Of a stretch of 64,000 nt of DNA, positions 53,904 to 60,659 are shown in pieces. Under the pieces are notes generated by a model. It was not told where the DNA came from. It searched no databases and saw only the letters and a program-made list of their open reading frames with translations. The DNA is from Fibrobacter sp. UWEL (GTDB taxonomy: Bacteria > Fibrobacterota > Fibrobacteria > Fibrobacterales > Fibrobacteraceae): NCBI RefSeq assembly GCF_900142535.1, contig NZ_FRBE01000001.1, positions 62,001-126,000 of the forward strand, read 5' to 3'. The translations under genes and the position numbers were made by a program. The number at the start of each line of letters is the position of its first letter. Within the stretch, counting starts at the first letter, position 1.

Positions 53904-54860
53904 ATGAAATTAAGAATTGCAACTCGAAAAAGTGCTTTAGCTCTGGCTCAGACTACTCAGGCCGCCGATGAAATCGTTGCCGTGAATCGTTCCTTGGACG
54001 GAGCCTGCGCTGACCTCACCTATGAACTAGTGTCCATGACCACAGAGGGCGACCGTCGTCTGGACAAGTCCCTGGCAAGTTTTGGCGGTAAGGGTGTATT
54101 CATCAAGGAACTTGAAGTTGCTCTTTTGGAAGGTCGTGCCGATATTGCTATCCATAGCTTAAAGGATATGCCCGCGGAAGTGCTGCCCCAGTTTAAGCTG
54201 GCTGCGGTTCTCAAGCGCGAAGACCCGCGAGATGCATTTTTGGCACGGGGCGGTAAAGACGGAGTCCGCTTTATGGACCTGCCCGCAGGAGCGAAGGTGG
54301 GTACCGGAAGCATTCGCCGTGTGGTCCAACTGAAGGCTTTGCGTCCCGATTTGGAATACGTTCCTATTCGTGGTAACATCCAGACTCGCATTTCAAAACT
54401 TGCTGAGTTGGATGGTGTAGTTCTTGCCGCAGCGGGTCTGAACCGTATGGGCCTTGCGGATCAGGTGACAGAATATTTTGATACAGACAAGATGCTTCCC
54501 GCCAGCGGTCAGGGCATTCTCGCTATTGAAACCCTCAAGGATTACGCGGCATCAATTCTCTCCCGCGTGAACCACGTTCCTACCTACTGCATTGCTGTTG
54601 CTGAAATGGCATTCCTGAAGGCTTTGGATGCGGGCTGTCAGTTCCCGGTGGCAAGCTTTGCGGAGTTTGAGGCGGGGACGGAAACTGCCTGCGGCAATTC
54701 TAGCGTCTTGAAAATCCGCGGTATTTACTGGGACGAATCTAGTCAGCGTCTTCTAAAAGCTGAAGATTCTATTTCCCTGGATTTGTCTGCTGAAACGGCC
54801 TTGCAGAACGCAAAATCATTAGGCGTCTCATTAGCTGAAAAAATCAAATCCCAGCTTTAA
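53904..54860 (+). CDS. hemC: Porphobilinogen deaminase (hydroxymethylbilane synthase)
   Basis: A 318-residue enzyme that joins four porphobilinogens into hydroxymethylbilane. LRIATRKSALALAQT at the N-terminus, FIKELEVALLEGRADIAIHSLKDMPAE (in parts, about 70-95), GTGSIRRVVQL, and ALDAGCQFPVASFA (about 239-252), whose Cys holds the dipyrromethane cofactor, are diagnostic. ATG 53904 is chosen because AAGGA from the dispersed repeat lies at good spacing and an upstream in-frame ATG (53859) would start inside hemA. A bidirectional terminator follows. Confidence 0.93.
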   Translation: MKLRIATRKSALALAQTTQAADEIVAVNRSLDGACADLTYELVSMTTEGDRRLDKSLASFGGKGVFIKELEVALLEGRADIAIHSLKDMPAEVLPQFKLAAVLKREDPRDAFLARGGKDGVRFMDLPAGAKVGTGSIRRVVQLKALRPDLEYVPIRGNIQTRISKLAELDGVVLAAAGLNRMGLADQVTEYFDTDKMLPASGQGILAIETLKDYAASILSRVNHVPTYCIAVAEMAFLKALDAGCQFPVASFAEFEAGTETACGNSSVLKIRGIYWDESSQRLLKAEDSISLDLSAETALQNAKSLGVSLAEKIKSQL

Positions 54861-54864
54861 TAAA

Positions 54865-54895
54865 AAAGGCTTCTACTTTTGTAGAAGCCTTTCTC
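54865..54895. terminator. Bidirectional terminator after hemC
   Basis: AAAGGCTTCTAC / GTAGAAGCCTTT hairpin flanked by A- and T-runs, between hemC (+) and the fibro-slime gene (-). Confidence 0.85.
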
Positions 54896-54905
54896 TTGTT
54901 GCGTC

Positions 54906-56495
54906 TTATTTGTAACAGGGAATTTGACAAACAGGTTCACCTTCCTTGGCGTCGGTGGATAATTCGCCGGGGGCAAAGCTGCTGTAGTATTCGTAGAGAT
55001 TTTCTTCCTTCAGGTTAGAATCGCTTTGGCTAGGCTTTCCGATAAGGTTTACCTTTGAAATAGAACTGCGAATCTTGAAGTTGGAACCATCGGACTGGCG
55101 TTCTGCATGGAAGAAGTGTATGTAATGAACACTACTGTCTTTCCACGCACCCTTTTCGTCGACCTTTGTGACGCAAGAATCCAGCATGGGGTCACCTTCG
55201 TGGCATCCGTGTGAATTCACTGCCAGATAGTCCATGCGGATGGTTCCGGTGGCAGGGAGATGAGTTCCGCCCAGATCTACGGCAAGAACGCCGTCAACGA
55301 AAATCCACATATCGTCATCGCCTGTGAACTGGAATATTTCGTTCGCATCCTTGTGATATTCAAAGGGGATGAAGCCCATGATGGTGAAGCCGTAGTTACG
55401 TAAATGGCTTATTCCAAAAGGAGATGTCATCGCTGCTTTAAAGGCCGCATCTTTATTTTTGGGGCCTCCATTGGTTTGCCAGAACTTACAAAGATCTGAT
55501 GTACTTTTTCCTAAGAAATCCGTTTGAGAGGATGCGTACAGATAATTGTAGGGTGGACAGTTAATAGAAAGGGATTGAGGACCATATTGGTCTAAGCCGG
55601 GTTTAGATTCGATAAAATAAAAGTTTCCATCGTCTGAAACAGAATCCAGAGGGAAGAAACCTCCGTTATTCCAGTCCTTGCGAATCTCAACATATTTGGG
55701 GTCTAATGCAGACTGGCTTAAAACCATCGTGGTATTGGAACTCTTGTTGACGGATCCTTCATCGTGGAACCAATGATCAAAATATTCATTGTCGCAGGCA
55801 AGACGATTCCTTTCGATTTCAGGGCTGTAAAAATCAATTTCACCGTCTTCACTGTGCTTAAATTGCAACTGCTGCTTGACCATACCTGGTGTGATATAGA
55901 CCGGTTTGGACCAAACGTGAACTTGGCAAATCTTGGAACAGGATTTCTCGCTATCGGGAGCGGAGATGTCCCAGGATTCCGCATTATCGGAACACAACTC
56001 CGCCGCTGAACCGCGCATTTTTTCTAAACCAAGAGGGTTTAATTCGGGATCTTGAGTGCATCGGGCAAATTCGCCATACCATGCGTACCCTTGTGCAGAA
56101 CTGATGTTTGCGAGGTAGGCGGGAAGGGTTGTTGTTGCTCCGGATGGGGTCATGATTTCCTTGGGATATCCTTCAGAACCCATTGCCAAACCAAGTGCAG
56201 GTGATTGGACACTGCCGCATCCGTAGGTTGTATTGTCGTTTCGACGGCCTAACCACTCCGCATTTCCTAGATAAGAATCTAGCCATGTGTTGATTCCAAA
56301 TCTTTCGTCTTTACCCATGCTGACTAAAGCTTCTTCCGTGAAGTTCTCGAAGTCCGGATGATTGACTTCAAAATCTCTGATGATGATGTCAAACTCCTGA
56401 TCAGTATCGTTTGTTACGATTGCCAAAGGTGTTTTTTTGGAAAGATTCTTACTTGCTTGTGCGTAGGGGAATGTCTCGGAATTGTATGGTAGCAA
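54906..56495 (-). pseudogene. Fibro-slime-domain protein, apparently lacking its 5' end
   Basis: The reading frame encodes a fibro-slime domain: FDIIIRDFEVNHPDFENF, long Cys-containing loops, FEYHKDANEIFQFTGDDDMWIFVDGVLAVDLGG (in parts) and HFFHAERQSDGSNFKIRSSIS, a PA14-like fold found in Fibrobacter and slime-mould surface proteins. The domain looks complete, but no signal peptide and no ATG occur between 56318 and the divergent cobA-hemD gene; the open frame simply runs on antisense into cobA. A TTG at 56495 with AAGG upstream is the best in-frame start. I infer a 5'-truncated gene trapped between hemC and cobA-hemD; an undetected unusual start is the alternative. Confidence 0.55.
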
Positions 56496-56548
56496 TTCTA
56501 GACCTTGAGCACATGCTTGGTCCTTGGACGCGCTTGTGGACTTTTTTC

Positions 56549-56556
56549 TAAATTTC
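56549..56556 (+). promoter_or_regulatory. TAAATTTC box before cobA-hemD
   Basis: TAAATTTC fits TAnnTTT[G/C] and ends 8 nt before the ATG at 56565. It would give the cobA-hemD/cbiX-met8/hemB genes their own promoter after the hemC terminator. Confidence 0.4.
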
Positions 56557-56564
56557 GTCGTGAA

Positions 56565-58211
56565 ATGAAGAATTACGGCAAAGTTTACTTGATTGGTGCT
56601 GGTCCTGGTGATCCGGGGTTGTTCACCCTGAAGGGCAAGGCTATTTTGGAAAAGGCTGAGGTGGTTGTCTATGACCGCCTGGTTTCTCCTGCGATTTTGG
56701 CCATGTGCAATGATAAGGCGCAAATGGTGGATGTGGGCAAGATGCCGACCCATCACAAGGTGAAACAGTCAGAGATTAATAAACTGCTGGTGAAGTTCGC
56801 CCAGGAAAATCCGGGTGCGACCATCGCACGTTTGAAGGGTGGCGATCCCTTTGTGTTTGGCCGTGGCGGCGAAGAATGTTTGGAACTGGTGGAAGCCGGC
56901 GTCGAATTCGAAGTAGTGCCTGGTGTAACCGCTGGAATCTCTGTGCCGGCCTATGCAGGAATTCCCGTGACCCATCGTGGAGTTGCCACAAGCTTGCATA
57001 TTATCACCGGACATGAAAAAGATGAGAGACTTGCTTGTCATCCTGAGCAAGCGCAGAATAATGCGTGTCATCCTGAGCAAGCGAAGCGCGTCGAAGGATC
57101 TTCTGTCTCGGGCTTGGATTTTCCGGCTCTTGCCAAGTGCCCGGGGACCTTGGTGTTCTACATGGGCATTTCCAACATGGATTTTATTGCCCGCCGTCTT
57201 ATGGAATGTGGCAAGGATCCTAAGACCCCTCTGGCATTTATTGAAAAGGGTACCACTCCTTACCAGCGTACTGTTTCCTGTACCTTGGAAACTGCGGGGG
57301 AGACTATCGTCCGTGAAAAAGTGGTTGCTCCGGCTATCACCATTATGGGTGATGTTGTTGAACTGGGCTCCTCCTTGGCTTGGCGCAAGAATCTGCCGCT
57401 GTCTGGCAAACGTTTGGTTATTACTCGCGCCGCAAAACAGGCTGGCGGTATTGCTTCGAAACTGAGTGCACTGGGCGCCGAAGTCATCGAAACCCCCATG
57501 ATTGAAACTGCCACATGTCATCCTGTAGTCTCCATATGTCATCCTGAGCGCAGCGCGCAGCGCGAAGTCGAAGGATCTAGCAGAGTGGATTTCGCAGATC
57601 TCGCAAACTTCGATATCCTGGCATTCACCAGCACCAACGGGGTGGATTCTTTCTTTGAATCTTTGTTCAAGGCCGGCTTGGATATTCGTGTCCTTGCTGG
57701 AAAGAAGATTGCAAGTGTTGGTAAGATTACCGAAAAGAAATTGCTGGAACGTGGCATTCGCTGCGATTACGTTCCTGAAGACCATACCGGCGAAGGCCTG
57801 GGTAAACTCCTCGCTGAAAAGTGTGGCGACGCAAGAATCCTCCTCCTTCAGGGCAATCTGGCAGATGATACCTTGTTGAAACTTCTCCCGAAAGCAACTC
57901 GCTGGGTGGTATACGAGACGTTGCCTGTGGCAACAATGCCCGACTGGAAACGTGAAGCCGTTGCAACCGCCGACGCCGTTGTCTTCGCAAGCTCCAGTGC
58001 CGTGGAAAACTTTGTTAAGACTGTGGGTTGCCATTGCGAAACTGTTCTAACACAGGAATCTCGTAATTCGTATCTCATACCTCGTATCTGCTTCTCCATC
58101 GGCCGCCTTACCTCCGCCACAGCCAAGAAGTATGGTTTTGAAGTAATCGAAAGTGAAGAAACCACCATGGATTCTCTGGTGAAAAAAATCGGGGAATATT
58201 TCGCGGTATGA
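56565..58211 (+). CDS. cobA-hemD: Fused uroporphyrinogen-III methyltransferase and uroporphyrinogen-III synthase
   Basis: A 548-residue bifunctional protein. Residues 1-265 are CobA/SUMT (VYLIGAGPGDPGLFTLKG; VVYDRLVSP; GDPFVFGRGGEE; GVTAGISVPAYAGIPVTHRG), making precorrin-2 from uroporphyrinogen III; about 280-548 are HemD (LVITRAAKQAGGIASKLSALGAEVIETP; FTSTNGVDSFFE; ASVGKIT). Three stretches are repeat-derived and in frame: about 158-180 in a CobA loop (two CHPEQA units), about 318-340 after IETPMIETA in HemD (CHP.. and CHPERSA..), and ESRNSYLIPRI (about 498-508), which is the AT-rich heptamer family. All fall in loops between core elements. It overlaps the next gene by 4 nt. Confidence 0.9.
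   Translation: MKNYGKVYLIGAGPGDPGLFTLKGKAILEKAEVVVYDRLVSPAILAMCNDKAQMVDVGKMPTHHKVKQSEINKLLVKFAQENPGATIARLKGGDPFVFGRGGEECLELVEAGVEFEVVPGVTAGISVPAYAGIPVTHRGVATSLHIITGHEKDERLACHPEQAQNNACHPEQAKRVEGSSVSGLDFPALAKCPGTLVFYMGISNMDFIARRLMECGKDPKTPLAFIEKGTTPYQRTVSCTLETAGETIVREKVVAPAITIMGDVVELGSSLAWRKNLPLSGKRLVITRAAKQAGGIASKLSALGAEVIETPMIETATCHPVVSICHPERSAQREVEGSSRVDFADLANFDILAFTSTNGVDSFFESLFKAGLDIRVLAGKKIASVGKITEKKLLERGIRCDYVPEDHTGEGLGKLLAEKCGDARILLLQGNLADDTLLKLLPKATRWVVYETLPVATMPDWKREAVATADAVVFASSSAVENFVKTVGCHCETVLTQESRNSYLIPRICFSIGRLTSATAKKYGFEVIESEETTMDSLVKKIGEYFAV
57037..57101 (+). repeat. Two in-frame dispersed repeats in the CobA part
   Basis: A partial copy (57037-57055) and a full copy (57067-57101), both read as CHPEQA.., separated by AATAATGCGT. 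Confidence 0.85.
57517..57578 (+). repeat. In-frame dispersed repeats in the HemD part
   Basis: A short remnant (GTCATCCTG, 57517-57525) and a full copy with an inner duplication (CGCAGCGCGCAGCGCG; 57538-57578), in the CHPE frame. Confidence 0.85.
58056..58089 (+). repeat. AT-rich heptamer units inside hemD
   Basis: Four to five units (ATCTCGT, AATTCGT, ATCTCAT, ACCTCGT, ATCT), the same family as the array at 30341, encoding ESRNSYLIPRI in frame. Confidence 0.8.
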
Positions 58212-59182
58212 AAGTCGTCCTGATTATTGCCCATAACTGCATTCAACCCGGTGCATTCCGCGGTTTCGAGGCTGTGTTGGATGGCCTTCGCAAGAACATG
58301 CCCGGGGCGCGCATTGCAAGCACCAGCCTTGTGGATTTAGATAACGATCTTCGAGCCATCTTGCGTGAGGATGTGGAATCCGTAACTTTACTGCCGTATC
58401 TTCTTTTGAATGGCCGTCATTCCAAAGGGGATATCCCCGCCATTGTTGCTGATGCCCAGAAGGATTTCCCGCAGATTCCCATGACTCTTCTGCCGCCCTT
58501 GGGTGAATGGGATGGTTTCCCCGATATGGTGGTGAACCATGTTTGCAAGGTGAACCAGAGTGCTGAACCCCGACGTCATTCTGAGCGCCCCTCCCAATGT
58601 CATCCTGAACGTAGTGAAGGATCTCGCAGTTCCCTCTTCGCCATTGAAATGAATCTTGAGGGCAAGAACGTTCTCGTGGTTGGCGGCGGCCGCATCGCCC
58701 TCCGTAAGGTAAAAACGTTGTTACCCACAGGAGCCCACATTACCGTAGTGGCCCCGCTGTTTGATCCCGAATTCCATGCTCTTGTATCTAATAGTTCGGC
58801 AGGCTCACCAACCTTAGATAAGGTCCCTGAGCTCAGCCGAAGGGCCTGTTTCTCGTCTCTCGTTTTATTAGAACGCACTTACGAAACCTTGGATTTGCGG
58901 GGTGTTTCCATGGTGTTTATCTGCACCGACCAGCCGGCGGTAAATGCCCAGGTCAGCAATGATGCTCGTGCCCGCCGTATTTTGGTGAACAATGCCTGCG
59001 ATTATCTTGATGGTGATTTTATTGTGCCTGCCCGAATGGACTTTGGCGAAAATATCACTGTCACCGTTTCCACCCAAGGCAAGGCCCCCAGCCTAGCTAA
59101 GAAACTGAAACAGAAAATCCAAACCGACTGGTCTACAGAACTGACCCAAATCGAAAAAGAATTTATAACTCATAACTCGTAA
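58208..59182 (+). CDS. cbiX-met8: Fused CbiX-like chelatase and precorrin-2 dehydrogenase joined by a repeat-derived linker
   Basis: A 324-residue protein. Residues 1-115 resemble a short CbiX/SirB chelatase (VVLIIAHN with the active-site His, VTLLPYLLLNGRHSKGDIPAIV with the second His, and LLPPLGEWDGFP), expected to insert iron into sirohydrochlorin. About 140-324 are a Met8/CysG-N precorrin-2 dehydrogenase (MNLEGKNVLVVGGGRIALRKV; MVFICTDQPAVNAQV; GDFIVPARMDFG; STQGKAPSLAKKLK). The linker (about 122-139, RRHSERPSQCHPERSEGS) is two copies of the dispersed repeat. A further related element lies inside the Met8 part (58822). The last residues (ITHNS) and stop codon come from AT-rich heptamer units. 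Confidence 0.82.
   Translation: MKVVLIIAHNCIQPGAFRGFEAVLDGLRKNMPGARIASTSLVDLDNDLRAILREDVESVTLLPYLLLNGRHSKGDIPAIVADAQKDFPQIPMTLLPPLGEWDGFPDMVVNHVCKVNQSAEPRRHSERPSQCHPERSEGSRSSLFAIEMNLEGKNVLVVGGGRIALRKVKTLLPTGAHITVVAPLFDPEFHALVSNSSAGSPTLDKVPELSRRACFSSLVLLERTYETLDLRGVSMVFICTDQPAVNAQVSNDARARRILVNNACDYLDGDFIVPARMDFGENITVTVSTQGKAPSLAKKLKQKIQTDWSTELTQIEKEFITHNS
58575..58624 (+). repeat. Dispersed repeats forming the CbiX-Met8 linker
   Basis: A partial copy (GTCATTCTGAGCG, 58575-58587) and a full copy (GTCATCCTGAACGTAG..GAAGGATCT, 58599-58624) at the domain junction. Confidence 0.85.
58822..58846 (+). repeat. GGTCCCTGAGC...GAAGGGCC element inside Met8 part
   Basis: An imperfect palindrome (GGTCCCT ... 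AGGGCC) with the same CTGAGC and CGAAGG core as the other family; encodes VPELSRRA in a loop. Confidence 0.65.
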
Positions 59183-59222
59183 TTTATAACTCATAATTCA
59201 TCATTCATAACTCGTAACTCTT
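59162..59222. repeat. AT-rich heptamer array between met8 and hemB
   Basis: About eight units (AACTCAT, AACTCGT, AATTTAT, AATTCAT, CATTCAT) that hold the stop codon of cbiX-met8 and end directly before the hemB ATG. Confidence 0.8.
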
Positions 59223-60191
59223 ATGATCGTCCGTCCTCGTCGTTTACGCCGTAATGCCACCATCCGCAATATGATTGCGGAAACTTCCGTTTCTCCCGAT
59301 TGCCTCGTTTATCCCATGTTCGTGGTAGAAGGGGAGGGCATCAAGGAAGAAATTTCTTCCATGCCCAACCAGTACCGTTTCAGCATCGATGAATTGCTGA
59401 AGGAAATCGAAACCTTCGGACCTCTGGGTCTTAAGTCTGTGCTTCTGTTCGGCATCCCGGACCATAAGGATGAAATGGCTACGGAAGCTTATGATGAAGA
59501 CGGTATTGTGCAACGTGCAACCCGCGCCATCAAGGCCAAGTTCCCTGAAATCTATGTGATTTGCGACGTGTGCCTTTGCGAATACATGAGCCATGGTCAC
59601 TGCGGTATCATCAAGGACTGCGATGTGGATAATGACCCCACCTTGGAACTGCTGGCAAAGACTGCTGTTTCTCAGGCTTCTGCTGGTGCAGACATGGTGG
59701 CTCCCAGCGACATGATGGACGGTCACATCACCGCCATCCGTGAAGCTTTGGACGAAGCTGGTTTTACCAATACTCCCATTATGGGTTACAGCGCCAAGTT
59801 CGCCAGCGCCTACTACGGCCCCTTCCGCGATGCAGCCGACTCCGCTCCTCATTTCGGTAACCGCAAGTCTTACCAGATGGACGTTCGCAACATTCGCGAA
59901 GCCATGCACGAAGTGGAATTGGACTTGGAAGAAGGTGCAGACATTGTCATGGTGAAGCCGGGCCTTGCTTTCTTGGACGTGCTCCGCGGTGCTGCAGAAA
60001 TCAGCAACGTTCCCGTAGCTGTCTATAACGTGAGCGGTGAATACTCCATGGTCAAGGCCGCCGGTAAGATGGGCTGGATTGATGAAGACGCCATCATTCG
60101 AGAAAACATGATCGCTTTCAAGCGCGCCGGTGCCGATATCATCATCACGTATCATGCCAAGGAAATCTTGGAAAAGAATTTACTTGGGTAA
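59223..60191 (+). CDS. hemB: Porphobilinogen synthase (delta-aminolevulinate dehydratase)
   Basis: A 322-residue enzyme that condenses two 5-aminolevulinates to porphobilinogen. RPRRLRRNATIRNMIAET at the start, DVCLCEYMSHGHCG (Zn/Mg site, about 117-130), VAPSDMMDG, GYSAKFASAYYGPFRDA (Schiff-base Lys, about 187-203), and MVKPGLAFLD (second Lys) are typical. It has no repeat insertions. There is no ribosome binding site: the AT-rich heptamer array ends at the ATG, so initiation may depend on read-through from met8, 40 nt upstream. A terminator follows. Confidence 0.95.
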   Translation: MIVRPRRLRRNATIRNMIAETSVSPDCLVYPMFVVEGEGIKEEISSMPNQYRFSIDELLKEIETFGPLGLKSVLLFGIPDHKDEMATEAYDEDGIVQRATRAIKAKFPEIYVICDVCLCEYMSHGHCGIIKDCDVDNDPTLELLAKTAVSQASAGADMVAPSDMMDGHITAIREALDEAGFTNTPIMGYSAKFASAYYGPFRDAADSAPHFGNRKSYQMDVRNIREAMHEVELDLEEGADIVMVKPGLAFLDVLRGAAEISNVPVAVYNVSGEYSMVKAAGKMGWIDEDAIIRENMIAFKRAGADIIITYHAKEILEKNLLG

Positions 60192-60206
60192 ATTCTCAAT
60201 CTTGGA

Positions 60207-60234
60207 ACGCCTGGTGAAACATCAGGTGTTTTTT
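60207..60234 (+). terminator. Terminator of hemB
   Basis: ACGCCTGGTG / CATCAGGTGT hairpin followed by TTTTTT. Confidence 0.75.
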
Positions 60235-60270
60235 CTTTCTTCTAGAATGTTGGATTAGGCTAACTTTTTC

Positions 60271-60278
60271 TATATTTG
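60271..60278 (+). promoter_or_regulatory. TATATTTG box 6 nt before the NusG-II gene
   Basis: TATATTTG ends 6 nt before the ATG at 60285; no ribosome binding site is seen. Confidence 0.5.
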
Positions 60279-60284
60279 CCATCG

Positions 60285-60659
60285 ATGCATCAAGAGTCCG
60301 TAATTAGAAGAATTGTTTCCTCGGTGAAGGTTCTTGATGTGGTGCTGTTTTGCGGAATTGTTGTAGCGGCACTTTGGCTGACCTTAGACAATCTTAAAGC
60401 CTCGGGCGATAGGATTGTGGTTCATGCAGGCGACCGGATGTATGAATTTAGCCTTAAGGAAGATGGTGTCCACAAGGTTCAGGGGCCTTTAGGTGAAACG
60501 GTCATCGAAATAAGGAATGGCCGGGCCCGCATCGTTGACTCCCCTTGTCCCAACAAGATTTGCATCCGTCAGGGTTTTGCGCACCCTCTTGTTTGCCTCC
60601 CTAATAAGATTGTTGTGGATGTAGAGGATTCGGAGGGCTTTGATGCGGTTGCGCGATAG
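60285..60659 (+). CDS. NusG-domain-II membrane protein
   Basis: A 124-residue protein with one membrane helix (about 17-37) and a NusG domain II fold: ..YEFSLKEDGVHKVQGPLGETVIEIRNGRARIVDSPCPNKICIRQGF (in parts, about 60-110), with the conserved SPCPNK.C pair of cysteines. Such proteins sit beside Gx-transporter genes (next gene, overlapping by 17 nt) and often near electron-transfer (Rnf/ApbE) genes. Role unknown. ATG 60285 is preferred to an in-frame TTG at 60276. Confidence 0.85.
   Translation: MHQESVIRRIVSSVKVLDVVLFCGIVVAALWLTLDNLKASGDRIVVHAGDRMYEFSLKEDGVHKVQGPLGETVIEIRNGRARIVDSPCPNKICIRQGFAHPLVCLPNKIVVDVEDSEGFDAVAR

Noticed and set aside
56505-56564. Earlier start of cobA-hemD at 56505
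   Set aside because: The added residues do not resemble CobA N-termini; ATG 56565 leads directly to NYGKVYLIGAGPGDPG.
56769-58034. A 421-codon frame antisense to cobA-hemD
   Set aside because: Sense strand has clear CobA and HemD motifs; the antisense frame has none.
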